Below, piece after piece: positions 7,282-14,167 of a stretch of DNA of 20,744 nucleotides (position 1 is its first letter; every line of letters begins with the position of its first letter). The stretch covers positions 1 to 20,744 of the forward strand of contig CAAETY010000051.1 in the NCBI GenBank assembly GCA_900759105.1, in the 5' to 3' direction. The stretch is from Peptococcaceae bacterium (lineage in GTDB: Bacteria; Bacillota; Peptococcia; Peptococcales; Peptococcaceae). The notes under the pieces were generated by a model. It was not told the DNA's origin and ran no database searches. It was given only the letters and a program-made list of their open reading frames with translations. The position numbers and the translations under genes are program-made.

Positions 7282-9453
7282 TTATTTATTGTTGTTATCG
7301 TCTTCATCGTGCCAACGAGATGGCAAGCCGAGCTCTTCATCAGACATTTTTCCTTTAAGCCCAGGATATCCTTCCCAATGAGAATCAGCCTCTTCGTCAT
7401 CCTTTTGTGGAGCTTCCGGTGCTTTTGGTGAACTGATAGGTTGGGTTCCCTCATCTGCCGGTTGCTCAACAAATTTTTGCTGCATAAAGGATGGGATATC
7501 TACCTTTGCAGGTTCAACCTTTGGCGCTGACGCCATCGGTTCAGCCTTTTTGGCTTCCTCAATTTTCTTTTTCTTCTCTTCGTTGAGCTTTGCCAAATAT
7601 TCTGCTTCCTCGCGTTCAATGGTATCCATATCCTTGCCATCCATAACACCTTGGAATTCGAAGGCATTGATAACCTCGCGCTCTTGAAGGGCTTTTGCCA
7701 CCGCATCGAGCTTATCACGATGTTCGTTCAAAAGTTCATGCGCACGGGTATGACATTCATCCATAATACGCTTTACTTCTTTGTCAATCGAGAATGCAAT
7801 CGCTTCAGAGTAATTGCGGCTATGACCCAAATCACGTCCCAAGAAAACTTGTTGCTCATCTTCACCGAAGCAAATGGTGCCAAGCTCTTCGCTCATCCCC
7901 CAACGGGTCACCATTTGGCGAATCGTGTTGGTCGCACGTTCAATGTCATTGGATGCACCGGTGGAGATTTCACCGAGCACAATTTCTTCTGCTACACGCC
8001 CACCCAACATCATAGTAACCTCATGAATCAAATGGGTACGGGTCATGTAATTGCGATCCTCTACCGGCAAGCTCATGGTATAACCACCGGCACTGCCACG
8101 AGGAATAATCGATACCTTATGAATAGGGTCGCATCCTTCGAGGTAATGACCAATTACTGCATGACCGGCTTCGTGGTAACTAACCAAGTTCAATTCTGCT
8201 TGGCTGATTTGCGCACGGTTTTTCTTTTCCGGCCCTGCAATAACACGCTCAATAGATTTTTCCAAATGCTCTTGGGTGATATCTGTTAAGCCTTCACGTG
8301 CTGCTAAAAGCGCTGCTTCATTTACAAGGTTTGCCAAATCCGCACCGGTAAAGCCGGCAGTTTGCTTAGCAATGACCTTCAAATCAACCTCAGCGGAAAG
8401 CGGTTTATTGCGTACGTGAACCTTAAGAATTTCTTCGCGGCCACGTACATCAGGACGACCAACGGTTACCTGACGGTCAAAACGGCCCGGACGCAAGAGC
8501 GCCGGATCCAAGATATCAGGTCGGTTGGTCGCAGCCAAAATGATAATGCCTTCGTTGGCATCAAAGCCATCCATTTCAACAAGGAGCTGATTCAAGGTTT
8601 GTTCACGTTCATCGTGGCCACCGCCGACACCGGCACCACGTTGACGACCTACCGCATCAATTTCGTCAATGAAAATAATGCATGGGCTGTTTTTCTTCGC
8701 TTGTTCAAACAAGTCACGCACACGGCTCGCCCCAACGCCGACAAACATTTCTACGAAGTCAGAGCCACTAATGGTGAAAAACGGTACCCCGGCTTCACCG
8801 GCAACCGCGCGTGCCAACAAAGTTTTCCCGGTCCCCGGAGGCCCAAAGAGCAATACCCCTTTTGGAATCTTTGCACCAATAGCTTTAAACTTCTGCGGCT
8901 TTTTCAAGAAGTCTACCACTTCAGAAAGCTCTTCTTTTACTTCATCTGCACCGGCGACATCATTAAAGGTCACTCGCTTGCTGCTATCAACAGTCATGCG
9001 TGCCTTACTCTTCCCAAATTGGGACATCTTGCCACCGCCGCCTTGGGTTTGACTCATAAAGAAGAAGAAGAGCCCCACCAACAAAAGCACCGGTAACAGG
9101 GAGCTCAACAGACTAAATAACGGAGATGGTTCCGGCGTTTCTGCTTGAGTAACTTTAATGCCCTTATCTACGAGCTTTTGGGTCAAGTTATCATCATTTT
9201 TGGAAATCGGCATCTTGAAGGTTTCTTTGTCCTTTGTAACACCGCTGATTTCCTGATAGTTATCATAGGTTGTGATGGTCACCTCTTTAATCTTGCCCTT
9301 CTCCACGTTTTCCATGAATTCGGTATAGTTTGCGCCATACACCTGCTTTGTTTCCTCTACAGTGGTGTTGCCACCAAAGAATTCAATCATAGAAAAGAAC
9401 AGGAGAAAAATAACGAGGTATACCGCAAAGCTTTTCCATGCTGTATTTTTCAT
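7282..9453 (-). CDS. ftsH: ATP-dependent zinc metalloprotease FtsH
   Basis: Membrane-anchored AAA+ protease that degrades damaged or short-lived membrane and cytosolic proteins as a hexamer. The 723 residues show: transmembrane helix 1 at about 8-27, an external domain at 28-110, transmembrane helix 2 at about 112-133, Walker A GPPGTGKT (204-211), Walker B with IIFIDEID, the second region of homology ending RPGRFDRQV, and the zinc site HEAGH (427-431) with a distal Asp in SNDIERAT (about 503). AGGAGG stands 4 bases before ATG 9453. It follows tilS after an 8-base gap, so it is co-transcribed. Compared with the usual 600-650 residues it has a C-terminal tail of about 100 residues, first Lys/Glu-rich and then Pro/Glu/Asp-rich and acidic, likely disordered. 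The hpt gene commonly found between tilS and ftsH is missing. Confidence 0.98.
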   Translation of the reverse strand: MKNTAWKSFAVYLVIFLLFFSMIEFFGGNTTVEETKQVYGANYTEFMENVEKGKIKEVTITTYDNYQEISGVTKDKETFKMPISKNDDNLTQKLVDKGIKVTQAETPEPSPLFSLLSSLLPVLLLVGLFFFFMSQTQGGGGKMSQFGKSKARMTVDSSKRVTFNDVAGADEVKEELSEVVDFLKKPQKFKAIGAKIPKGVLLFGPPGTGKTLLARAVAGEAGVPFFTISGSDFVEMFVGVGASRVRDLFEQAKKNSPCIIFIDEIDAVGRQRGAGVGGGHDEREQTLNQLLVEMDGFDANEGIIILAATNRPDILDPALLRPGRFDRQVTVGRPDVRGREEILKVHVRNKPLSAEVDLKVIAKQTAGFTGADLANLVNEAALLAAREGLTDITQEHLEKSIERVIAGPEKKNRAQISQAELNLVSYHEAGHAVIGHYLEGCDPIHKVSIIPRGSAGGYTMSLPVEDRNYMTRTHLIHEVTMMLGGRVAEEIVLGEISTGASNDIERATNTIRQMVTRWGMSEELGTICFGEDEQQVFLGRDLGHSRNYSEAIAFSIDKEVKRIMDECHTRAHELLNEHRDKLDAVAKALQEREVINAFEFQGVMDGKDMDTIEREEAEYLAKLNEEKKKKIEEAKKAEPMASAPKVEPAKVDIPSFMQQKFVEQPADEGTQPISSPKAPEAPQKDDEEADSHWEGYPGLKGKMSDEELGLPSRWHDEDDNNNK

Positions 9454-9461
9454 ACGTCCTC

Positions 9462-10805
9462 CTAATTTCCTGTTTTAATACTCAATTGCTCGGTTTGTCC
9501 GGCAATTGTTATAGTCAAGTCAACCTCCGAAAAGGTAACACTATTATAATACATGAGTAACGACGCCCGCGCAAGGAATGGAGCCCAAATTACTTCTTTA
9601 GTTTTAATGTCATACACAATCGGCCATACCGCTCTTAAACAGCTTGGCAAACCTTCTTCTTGAAAGATTTTTTTGAGACGCTTATGCCCCAAGTTTGCAA
9701 GTTGAATATCATCCCCAACCTGTGGAAAACGTACCGCAAATGGTGCATTTTCCTCAATCGTCAATTGTGCCTCCAAAAAATCATGCACATAACCGTTATC
9801 TACACGTTGCCATTCTCCCGTTGGTATCATACCGATATAAATCCAACGACGCGTAACTTCGATAATCAGCCCCTTGCCGAGATCATAACGACCGTTTCCC
9901 ACTTCAATGCGTTCGAGCGCGTGATTTACCATATCAAAATGCAAGCTATGACGTCCGATACTCATCATTTCAACCAATTGACGTAATAGCGCACTTATCA
10001 CCGCAGGATGACTTTCTGTAACTGTCGTACGCTTGAGCATACAAAATCGCTTTGCCTTCAACACCATTGCCTGTTGATAGAGTGCTTGCGCTTGCTGCTC
10101 AATATAATCTGACGCCACCTCGCTGCTGTCCGCCAAATGGTTCAATGCTTGCACAATGGCCGGATTGTACTGACCAAGGATGGGCAAAAGCTCATGACGC
10201 AATCGATTGCGGAGAATCGTGGTATCATTGTTGCTTTCATCATTCACCCAAGGAATTTCTTTTTTTCTTGCATAGCATTCAATATCCAAGCGTGTCACGC
10301 CCAATAGAGGACGTAAAATGACACCGTTTTGTGCCCCCATCGCTGCAAGGCCCTTAATAGAGCTGCCACGCAACAGGTTCATCAAAACCGTTTCTGCACG
10401 GTCTCCGGCGTGATGCGCCAAACAAAGCCACGTTGCATCACAGGCATCCATGATTTCTCTGAGTGCCGCATGTCGCAAACGGTGCGCCTCCGCTTCCATG
10501 CTGCTGCCACGCTCTGCTTGCGCTGCTCGCACATCGATATGACGACCATGAAAGCGCACGTCACGTGCCACGCAATACGCTTCTACAAATTTCCATTCTG
10601 CATCCGATGCTTGACGCAAATGATGATGAATGTGTCCCACTTCCACTTGGATACCAAGCATTTCACGCAGTGCAAGCAACAGATCCAGCATCACCATTGA
10701 GTCCACACCGCCTGATATCGCAGCAAGAACCGTCTGTCCTGCTTTTACATGCTCCGTAAGACAGTCCTTACACGATTCATACAGCAACTGCTCTTCTTTA
10801 AACAT
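9462..10805 (-). CDS. tilS: tRNA(Ile)-lysidine synthase TilS
   Basis: TilS changes C34 of the CAU-anticodon tRNA(Ile) to lysidine with ATP and lysine, so that AUA codons are read as isoleucine; the enzyme is essential. The N-terminal PP-loop SGGVDS is at residues 31-36. GHIHHHLR, LAHHAGDRAETVLMNLLRGS and the NDESNNDTTILRNRLRHELL stretch (allowing for the usual variation) follow as expected. The C-terminal region ends with the TilS substrate-binding domain (KRLKKIFQEEGLP). The 447 residues are a normal length. A TTG at 10811 is in frame, but GAGG is 7 bases before ATG 10805, so I use that ATG. It overlaps the end of ppx by 8 bases, which implies coupled translation, and ftsH starts 8 bases after its stop. 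Confidence 0.96.
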   Translation of the reverse strand: MFKEEQLLYESCKDCLTEHVKAGQTVLAAISGGVDSMVMLDLLLALREMLGIQVEVGHIHHHLRQASDAEWKFVEAYCVARDVRFHGRHIDVRAAQAERGSSMEAEAHRLRHAALREIMDACDATWLCLAHHAGDRAETVLMNLLRGSSIKGLAAMGAQNGVILRPLLGVTRLDIECYARKKEIPWVNDESNNDTTILRNRLRHELLPILGQYNPAIVQALNHLADSSEVASDYIEQQAQALYQQAMVLKAKRFCMLKRTTVTESHPAVISALLRQLVEMMSIGRHSLHFDMVNHALERIEVGNGRYDLGKGLIIEVTRRWIYIGMIPTGEWQRVDNGYVHDFLEAQLTIEENAPFAVRFPQVGDDIQLANLGHKRLKKIFQEEGLPSCLRAVWPIVYDIKTKEVIWAPFLARASLLMYYNSVTFSEVDLTITIAGQTEQLSIKTGN

Positions 10806-11670
10806 TGCCAAGCCTCATCAATTGACCATAAAGCAAATCTGTCGTACTCACAGTAAGTGTTTGCGCATCAAGTGCTGCCATAACCGTAATGGCGATATCG
10901 AGCCCTTCGCACAAAATATCCGCACGCCCTTTACTCACACCGGGTAGCATCATGCGCGCTTCCAGCGTCATTGCTTTTAACTGAGCGTTCAAATCTTCGA
11001 TGGATTGACGTGTGTAACATTTGCGATGAATTTTCTCCGGCTCATAACTTGACATCTTTTCAAAAATAGCGGCCATCGTGGTCAAGGTGCCACCCACACC
11101 AACAAGGGTCATCGCATTCCTTTGTGGTGCATGCACACTAAGTGGCGCAAGTGCTTCTGCCAATGGTCCAATTTGTGCCGCCGATTCTTTGAGACGCACT
11201 GCTCCAACCGGCACAGACACACTTTCGCCGACACCGGTCCCCCAACAAAGCTCTGTTGAACCGCCGCCCACATCAAGAACCGCCGGTACAAAGCCATCTA
11301 CCTGCAAACCCTGCACCGCACCTTCGTAGCTATATCGAGCTTCCTCTGTTCCAGCCAAAACAGTGATTTCACGCCCCAACAGCTTCTCCATACGGGTTTT
11401 CATCACATCACGATTTTTTGCTTCACGCAAAGCCGATGTAGCGCTAATGCGACAAATCTTCACACCGTTTTCTTTTGCCACATCAAGCAGCGACGCAATT
11501 GCTTCAACGGTACGATCTACCGCCTCCTCACTAAGCATCCCTGTGGCCGTAGCATTTTCCGCAAAGCGACTATAACGCAGCCGCTCCTTTGGAAGTGCAC
11601 ACCCCGCTTCCAACCAAGCCATGCGCACACTATTTGAACCAATATCAATCAAGCCAGTCTTCATTGTCAT
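10798..11670 (-). CDS. ppx: Ppx/GppA-family phosphatase (exopolyphosphatase or pppGpp phosphohydrolase type)
   Basis: Member of the ASKHA phosphatase family that cleaves polyphosphate or pppGpp; which substrate is used cannot be told from sequence. Motifs: LIDIGSNSVRM near the N-terminus, ATSALREAKN, the EEARYSYEGA segment, the phosphate-binding LDVGGGSTEL, and GVGGTLTT. The frame opens at a TTG at 11682, but that codon is part of the AAGGA ribosome site. ATG 11670 (4 bases after AAGGA) and ATG 11664 (10 bases after) are both possible; I use 11670, giving 290 residues, typical of the short Ppx/GppA form without the C-terminal HD-like domain. It takes the place occupied by sporulation genes in the Bacillus version of this block. 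No promoter is obvious; the upstream terminator at 11703-11729 leaves about 30 bases before the start. Confidence 0.9.
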   Translation of the reverse strand: MTMKTGLIDIGSNSVRMAWLEAGCALPKERLRYSRFAENATATGMLSEEAVDRTVEAIASLLDVAKENGVKICRISATSALREAKNRDVMKTRMEKLLGREITVLAGTEEARYSYEGAVQGLQVDGFVPAVLDVGGGSTELCWGTGVGESVSVPVGAVRLKESAAQIGPLAEALAPLSVHAPQRNAMTLVGVGGTLTTMAAIFEKMSSYEPEKIHRKCYTRQSIEDLNAQLKAMTLEARMMLPGVSKGRADILCEGLDIAITVMAALDAQTLTVSTTDLLYGQLMRLGNV

Positions 11671-11689
11671 CTTATCCTTCAAAAATTCT

Positions 11690-11729
11690 CTTCAAATAGA
11701 AACAGAGCCGCTGCATTGCAACGGCTCTG
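11690..11729 (-). terminator. terminator hairpin between yabR and ppx, with interrupted U-tract
   Basis: Minus strand: CAGAGCCGTTGC pairs with GCAGCGGCTCTG (12 base pairs, one wobble; 11718-11729 with 11703-11714), 3-base loop, then TTTCTATTT. The broken T-run suggests incomplete termination, which would let transcription reach ppx. Confidence 0.8.
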
Positions 11730-11738
11730 AAGCGTTTT

Positions 11739-12104
11739 TTAATAGCGATTGCCACTACGGCGTTTCGCGTTCATATTTTTGTTGAAGGATGCAAGCTTCT
11801 CGTCACTGTCCTTCATGAAACGTGCAATTTTATCTTCAAAACTTGGAGAAGGCTTCTGAGGTTTCTTACGTTCCTTCGCCTGCTTAATAGACAAGCCAAT
11901 CTTGCCATTGTCATTAATGCTCAAGATTTTTACTTTTACTTCGTCATTCACACTGAGGTGTTCATTAATATCCTTAACGAAAGTATCCGCAACTTCAGAA
12001 ATATGCACCAAACCAGTTTCACCGGTTTCTAATTCTACAAATGCGCCAAAATTGGTAATACCGGTCACTTTACCAGATAAAATTTGCCCTACTGTAATGG
12101 ACAT
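11739..12104 (-). CDS. yabR: S1-domain RNA-binding protein (YabR/CvfD type)
   Basis: 121 residues with one S1 RNA-binding domain at about 1-75: VGQILSGKVTGITNFGAFVE, then GETGLVHISEVAD, VNDEVKVKILSI and KIGLSIKQA are the classic S1 strand pattern. A basic, low-complexity tail follows (KERKKPQKPSPSFEDKI and a C-terminal NAKRRSGNRY). In Bacillus and relatives the protein is ribosome-associated and influences translation; the exact role here is inferred from that family. AGGAGG is 11 bases before ATG 12104, slightly long spacing. It has a near-consensus promoter directly upstream and a terminator hairpin just after the stop, so it can be a one-gene unit within the block divIC-yabR-ppx. Confidence 0.93.
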   Translation of the reverse strand: MSITVGQILSGKVTGITNFGAFVELETGETGLVHISEVADTFVKDINEHLSVNDEVKVKILSINDNGKIGLSIKQAKERKKPQKPSPSFEDKIARFMKDSDEKLASFNKNMNAKRRSGNRY

Positions 12105-12151
12105 GCGATTGCTAGCCTCCTAAAATTGTTAAATTCTCTAAACATGTTACT

Positions 12152-12181
12152 ATTATACCTATGCGTTGAAAGCAATGTCAA
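12152..12181 (-). promoter_or_regulatory. near-consensus sigma-A promoter of yabR
   Basis: Minus strand: perfect TTGACA (12176-12181), 18-base spacer, perfect TATAAT (12152-12157). The strongest promoter in the window. It lies between the divIC stop and yabR, with about 47 bases from the -10 to the start codon. Confidence 0.88.
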
Positions 12182-12195
12182 GGACTATCATAGGT
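12157..12195. repeat. inverted repeat ACCTATG/CATAGGT flanking the yabR -35 box
   Basis: ACCTATG at 12157-12163 and CATAGGT at 12189-12195 are perfect inverted 7-mers, centres 32 bases apart (about three helical turns). One touches the -10 box and the other lies upstream of the -35 box. Possible operator; no known protein is recognised. Confidence 0.4.
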
Positions 12196-12639
12196 TTACT
12201 CTGTGTCCGCCGCACTGCTCTCTGCCTGCTCTTTATTCATGCTTTTTTGTGAATTTGTTTTGTCTTCGGTCTTATCTTTATTGGTATTTTTACGCTGGGT
12301 CAATAGAATTTCACCCGGCTTGACCATTTTCAAATCCTCACGAGCAGTTTTTTCCACAGCCTCATCGGTTTTTAAGTGAGACACCTCACTTTTAAGTGTT
12401 TCTTGGGTAGCCTCTTCTTCACGAATTTGCGCCACCACCACATTTTCCTGAGCTTTCAAATCAATAATGGCAAAGCACCCATACATGAAATTCATGCCGA
12501 CGTACACCAAGAGAACGAAGGTGAGTATTTGGGTCCAATTCCACTTTTTCTCTTCCTCCTGCAATATAGAAGGCTGCTCAGTTTTCGTTTTTTGACGAGA
12601 CAATCGTGATGACAAAGACGTGTTCTTTTTTGTAGCCAT
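12196..12639 (-). CDS. divIC: FtsB/DivIC-family septum formation initiator
   Basis: Bitopic division protein that, with FtsL and FtsQ/DivIB, forms the complex activating septal peptidoglycan synthesis. The frame is open to 12714, but GAGG is 7 bases before ATG 12639, so I use 147 residues. Order: a basic, Ser/Thr-rich cytosolic N-terminus (1-33), a transmembrane helix at about 36-57, a coiled coil at about 58-92 and the family signature AREDLKMVKPGEILL (99-113). The C-terminal tail of some 30 residues is rich in Lys, Asn, Glu and Ser and longer than in many DivIC proteins. It lies between rqcP and yabR, the same order as in Bacillus, supporting the call. A promoter with a perfect -10 box is just upstream. 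DivIC and FtsB are the same family; context favours the Gram-positive name. Confidence 0.88.
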   Translation of the reverse strand: MATKKNTSLSSRLSRQKTKTEQPSILQEEEKKWNWTQILTFVLLVYVGMNFMYGCFAIIDLKAQENVVVAQIREEEATQETLKSEVSHLKTDEAVEKTAREDLKMVKPGEILLTQRKNTNKDKTEDKTNSQKSMNKEQAESSAADTE

Positions 12640-12663
12640 TGGCTCACCTCTTTCGTCTTTCAT

Positions 12664-12714
12664 ACGCGCTACCGCGTGTCTCCCTATTATACTTTTTTTA
12701 TAAAAAATCCGCAA
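12664..12714 (-). promoter_or_regulatory. divIC promoter with a downstream hairpin ACGCG/CGCGT
   Basis: Minus strand: TTGCGG (12709-12714), 17-base spacer, perfect TATAAT (12686-12691). A 14-base dyad ACGCG-GTAG-CGCGT at 12664-12677 begins about 8 bases after the -10 box, so it would form the 5' end of the transcript or act as an operator. The promoter starts just after the rqcP stop. Confidence 0.6.
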
Positions 12715-12722
12715 GTCAACGC

Positions 12723-12965
12723 CTAAGAGAGCAATTCATAAAGCGTATCAGCTTCCTTTGCAGGCACGGTTTCACGCACCTCTTTAATGCGTGCACGGAA
12801 CAGCTTTTCACCGAATTGAATTTCGATTTCATCGCCTACCGCTACATCGCTCCCAGCTTTGGCCACGCGACCGTTAATCTTTACCTTGCCACCGTCGCAA
12901 ACATCTTTTGCCACAGTACGACGTTTAATGATACGACTCACCTTGAGAAACTTATCAATTCGCAT
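12723..12965 (-). CDS. rqcP: S4-domain RNA-binding protein RqcP (YabO/Hsp15 type)
   Basis: Small basic protein that, in Bacillus, binds the 50S subunit and helps RqcH add alanine tails to stalled nascent chains (ribosome quality control). The frame is open to 13010, but AAGGAGG is 6 bases before ATG 12965, giving 80 residues, the normal size. The S4 fold is clear: MRIDKFLKVSRIIKRRTVAK at the start, then DGGKVKINGRVAKAGSDVAVGDEIEIQFG. It lies between hup and divIC, close to mazG, as expected for the yab cluster. A likely promoter at 13048-13075 lies inside the end of hup, upstream of a terminator-like hairpin. The Bacillus neighbours yabP and yabQ are absent between this gene and divIC. Confidence 0.92.
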   Translation of the reverse strand: MRIDKFLKVSRIIKRRTVAKDVCDGGKVKINGRVAKAGSDVAVGDEIEIQFGEKLFRARIKEVRETVPAKEADTLYELLS

Positions 12966-12976
12966 TTCTTCCCTCC

Positions 12977-13003
12977 TTATCTCAAAAATCATTGTCGAGA
13001 TAA
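12977..13003 (-). promoter_or_regulatory. hairpin touching the rqcP Shine-Dalgarno site
   Basis: Minus strand: TTATCTC (12997-13003) pairs perfectly with GAGATAA (12977-12983), loop 13 bases, and the GGAGG ribosome site begins right after the second arm. It could affect ribosome access; the stem is weak (7 base pairs, three G-C). Confidence 0.35.
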
Positions 13004-13042
13004 AAAACAACCCTAAGCCACAGCCATCCGGTGCGCTTAGGG
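13002..13042 (-). terminator. terminator hairpin between hup and rqcP
   Basis: Minus strand: CCCTAAGC pairs with GCTTAGGG (13035-13042 with 13011-13018), with three further pairs past a one-base bulge, then TTGTTTTTT. It ends hup, 22 bases after its stop. It also lies at the predicted 5' end of a transcript from the candidate rqcP promoter. Confidence 0.75.
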
Positions 13043-13047
13043 ATATG

Positions 13048-13075
13048 ATTATAGTAGATAAAACTTACTTGCCAA
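13048..13075 (-). promoter_or_regulatory. candidate rqcP promoter inside the 3' end of hup
   Basis: Minus strand: TTGGCA (13070-13075; 5/6), 16-base spacer, perfect TATAAT (13048-13053). The -35 box overlaps the last hup codons. The predicted start of transcription, near 13041, falls at the first arm of the hairpin at 13011-13042. Confidence 0.55.
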
Positions 13076-13343
13076 CAACGGCATCCTTCAAACCTTTACC
13101 AGCCTTGAAAGCAGGAACTTTGGTTGCAGGAATGGTAATAGGTTGCTTGGTTTGTGGGTTTTGACCTTGACGTTCCTTACGATCTCTTACTTCGAAGGTA
13201 CCGAAACCAACCAATTGCACTTTTTCACCAGAAACGAGAGTTGCAGTGATGGAATCAAATACTGCGTTAACAGCCTTTTCAGCGTCCTTCTTGGTAAGAC
13301 CTGACTTTTCAGCAACACTTGCAACTAATTCGGATTTATTCAA
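13065..13343 (-). CDS. hup: HU-family DNA-binding protein
   Basis: Nucleoid-associated homodimer that binds and bends DNA without sequence preference. 92 residues, the standard length. The N-terminal helices (NKSELVASVAEKSGLTKKDA) and the HU signature region (VQLVGFGTFEVRDRKERQG, then a Pro-tipped arm with TIPATKVPAFKAGKGLKDAV) are intact. The start codon is TTG at 13341-13343, with GGGAGG 8 bases upstream and no suitable ATG, so a non-ATG start is well supported. It is a one-gene unit: its own promoter region with repeats upstream and a hairpin terminator downstream. In Bacillus the hbs gene lies elsewhere, but many Clostridia and Negativicutes carry hup next to mazG and rqcP, as here (from memory). 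Confidence 0.97.
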   Translation of the reverse strand: MNKSELVASVAEKSGLTKKDAEKAVNAVFDSITATLVSGEKVQLVGFGTFEVRDRKERQGQNPQTKQPITIPATKVPAFKAGKGLKDAVVGK

Positions 13344-13406
13344 TGAAATTTCCTCCCTAAAAATATATGGTTTGTCTTGGATTTTAAAACTCCATAGCTT
13401 GCTTGC

Positions 13407-13415
13407 ATTTTACCA
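13407..13415 (-). promoter_or_regulatory. candidate extended -10 promoter of hup
   Basis: Minus strand TGG-TAAAAT, an extended -10 box with a 5/6 hexamer, about 64 bases before the TTG start. The -35 region has no good hexamer and is occupied by the inverted repeat at 13422-13442. Confidence 0.5.
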
Positions 13416-13421
13416 CAAGGA

Positions 13422-13442
13422 TTACCGCAAGAAAAGCGGTAA
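13422..13442. repeat. inverted repeat TTACCGC-N7-GCGGTAA in the -35 region of hup
   Basis: Perfect 7-base inverted repeat around a 7-base spacer, placed directly upstream of the hup -10 box. A related direct copy, ATCACCGCACAAAAT, starts at 13472, exactly 51 bases from ATTACCGCAAGAAAA at 13421. There is no T-run on either side, so a terminator is unlikely; an operator is the better guess. Confidence 0.45.
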
Positions 13443-13497
13443 ATCGCTATTTTAACAAGTTTTTTGCCATTATCACCGCACAAAATACTCTTGAGTG

Positions 13498-14112
13498 CTA
13501 TTCTTGAATGTCCATTAGCTGTGCTTCCATACGGTCGGCAAGATTTTTGGCTGAAAGCTCGATAGGACGCGATTCTTCACGATAGCAATATACTGATTTC
13601 AACAATTTTCGTTCACTTTCATTCTTACAGAAATTTGTGATGTCCTCTGTAGAAAGACCTTTTTTCTCAAGCTTACCAATCAATTTATCCAACTTCATGA
13701 GCACCGGTAATCCTTCCGGTAGTGTCAATTTTTGCTTTTTCATGGTTTTTTCAGCGCGCTTAATGCTTTCCCAATCCATCAGCGCCTCCGCCCCATCAGC
13801 AGGCGGATAAATGCGAGGATGGCGACGCTTCATTTTGGCCACAACCTCATCAATCACACCTTGTAAATCAAACTGTTCCTCTTCCTCTGCCAGCGCTGCA
13901 TGAAAGACCACTTGAAAAAGTACATCACCCAGTTCTTCGCGCAAATTATCCATATCCTTGCAATCAATAGCATCACACACCTCATAGGCTTCCTCAATCA
14001 AATGCTTGCGCATACTCTCATGACTTTGCGCCCGGTCCCATGGGCAACCGTCCGGCGCTAACAGTGCATCAACAACTTCAACCAATGGCATGACATCAAT
14101 CTGTTTACGCAT
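13498..14112 (-). CDS. mazG: MazG-family nucleoside triphosphate pyrophosphohydrolase
   Basis: Hydrolyses NTPs or dNTPs to the monophosphate and pyrophosphate, cleaning abnormal nucleotides. The frame is open to 14130, but GGAGGAGG ends 4 bases before ATG 14112, giving 204 residues. The catalytic pattern is present: DGCPWDRAQSHESMRKHLIE (21-40), then EEAYE (40-44) and EELGDVLFQ (59-67) supplying the metal-binding E/E/E/D set, then RRHPRIYPP. The second MazG repeat seen in the 260-residue E. coli protein is reduced. The methyltransferase domain fused to MazG in Bacillus YabN is also absent. It lies between the flippase and hup. The ribosome site follows directly after a terminator hairpin (14133-14156), so how it is transcribed is unclear. 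Confidence 0.95.
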   Translation of the reverse strand: MRKQIDVMPLVEVVDALLAPDGCPWDRAQSHESMRKHLIEEAYEVCDAIDCKDMDNLREELGDVLFQVVFHAALAEEEEQFDLQGVIDEVVAKMKRRHPRIYPPADGAEALMDWESIKRAEKTMKKQKLTLPEGLPVLMKLDKLIGKLEKKGLSTEDITNFCKNESERKLLKSVYCYREESRPIELSAKNLADRMEAQLMDIQE

Positions 14113-14126
14113 GATTCCTCCTCCTA

Positions 14127-14156
14127 ACAAAAAAAGCGTTTCCGTAGAAACGCTTT
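14127..14156 (-). terminator. terminator hairpin between the flippase gene and mazG
   Basis: Minus strand: perfect 10-base-pair stem AAAGCGTTTC / GAAACGCTTT (14147-14156 with 14133-14142), 4-base loop, followed by a T-run. It lies 12 bases past the flippase stop. The mazG Shine-Dalgarno site comes right after the T-run. Confidence 0.88.
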
Positions 14157-14167
14157 AACACTGACAA

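Noticed and set aside
8362..9096. 244-residue plus-strand open frame opposite ftsH
   Set aside because: Antisense shadow of the highly conserved FtsH AAA domain; no ribosome site and no recognisable protein features.
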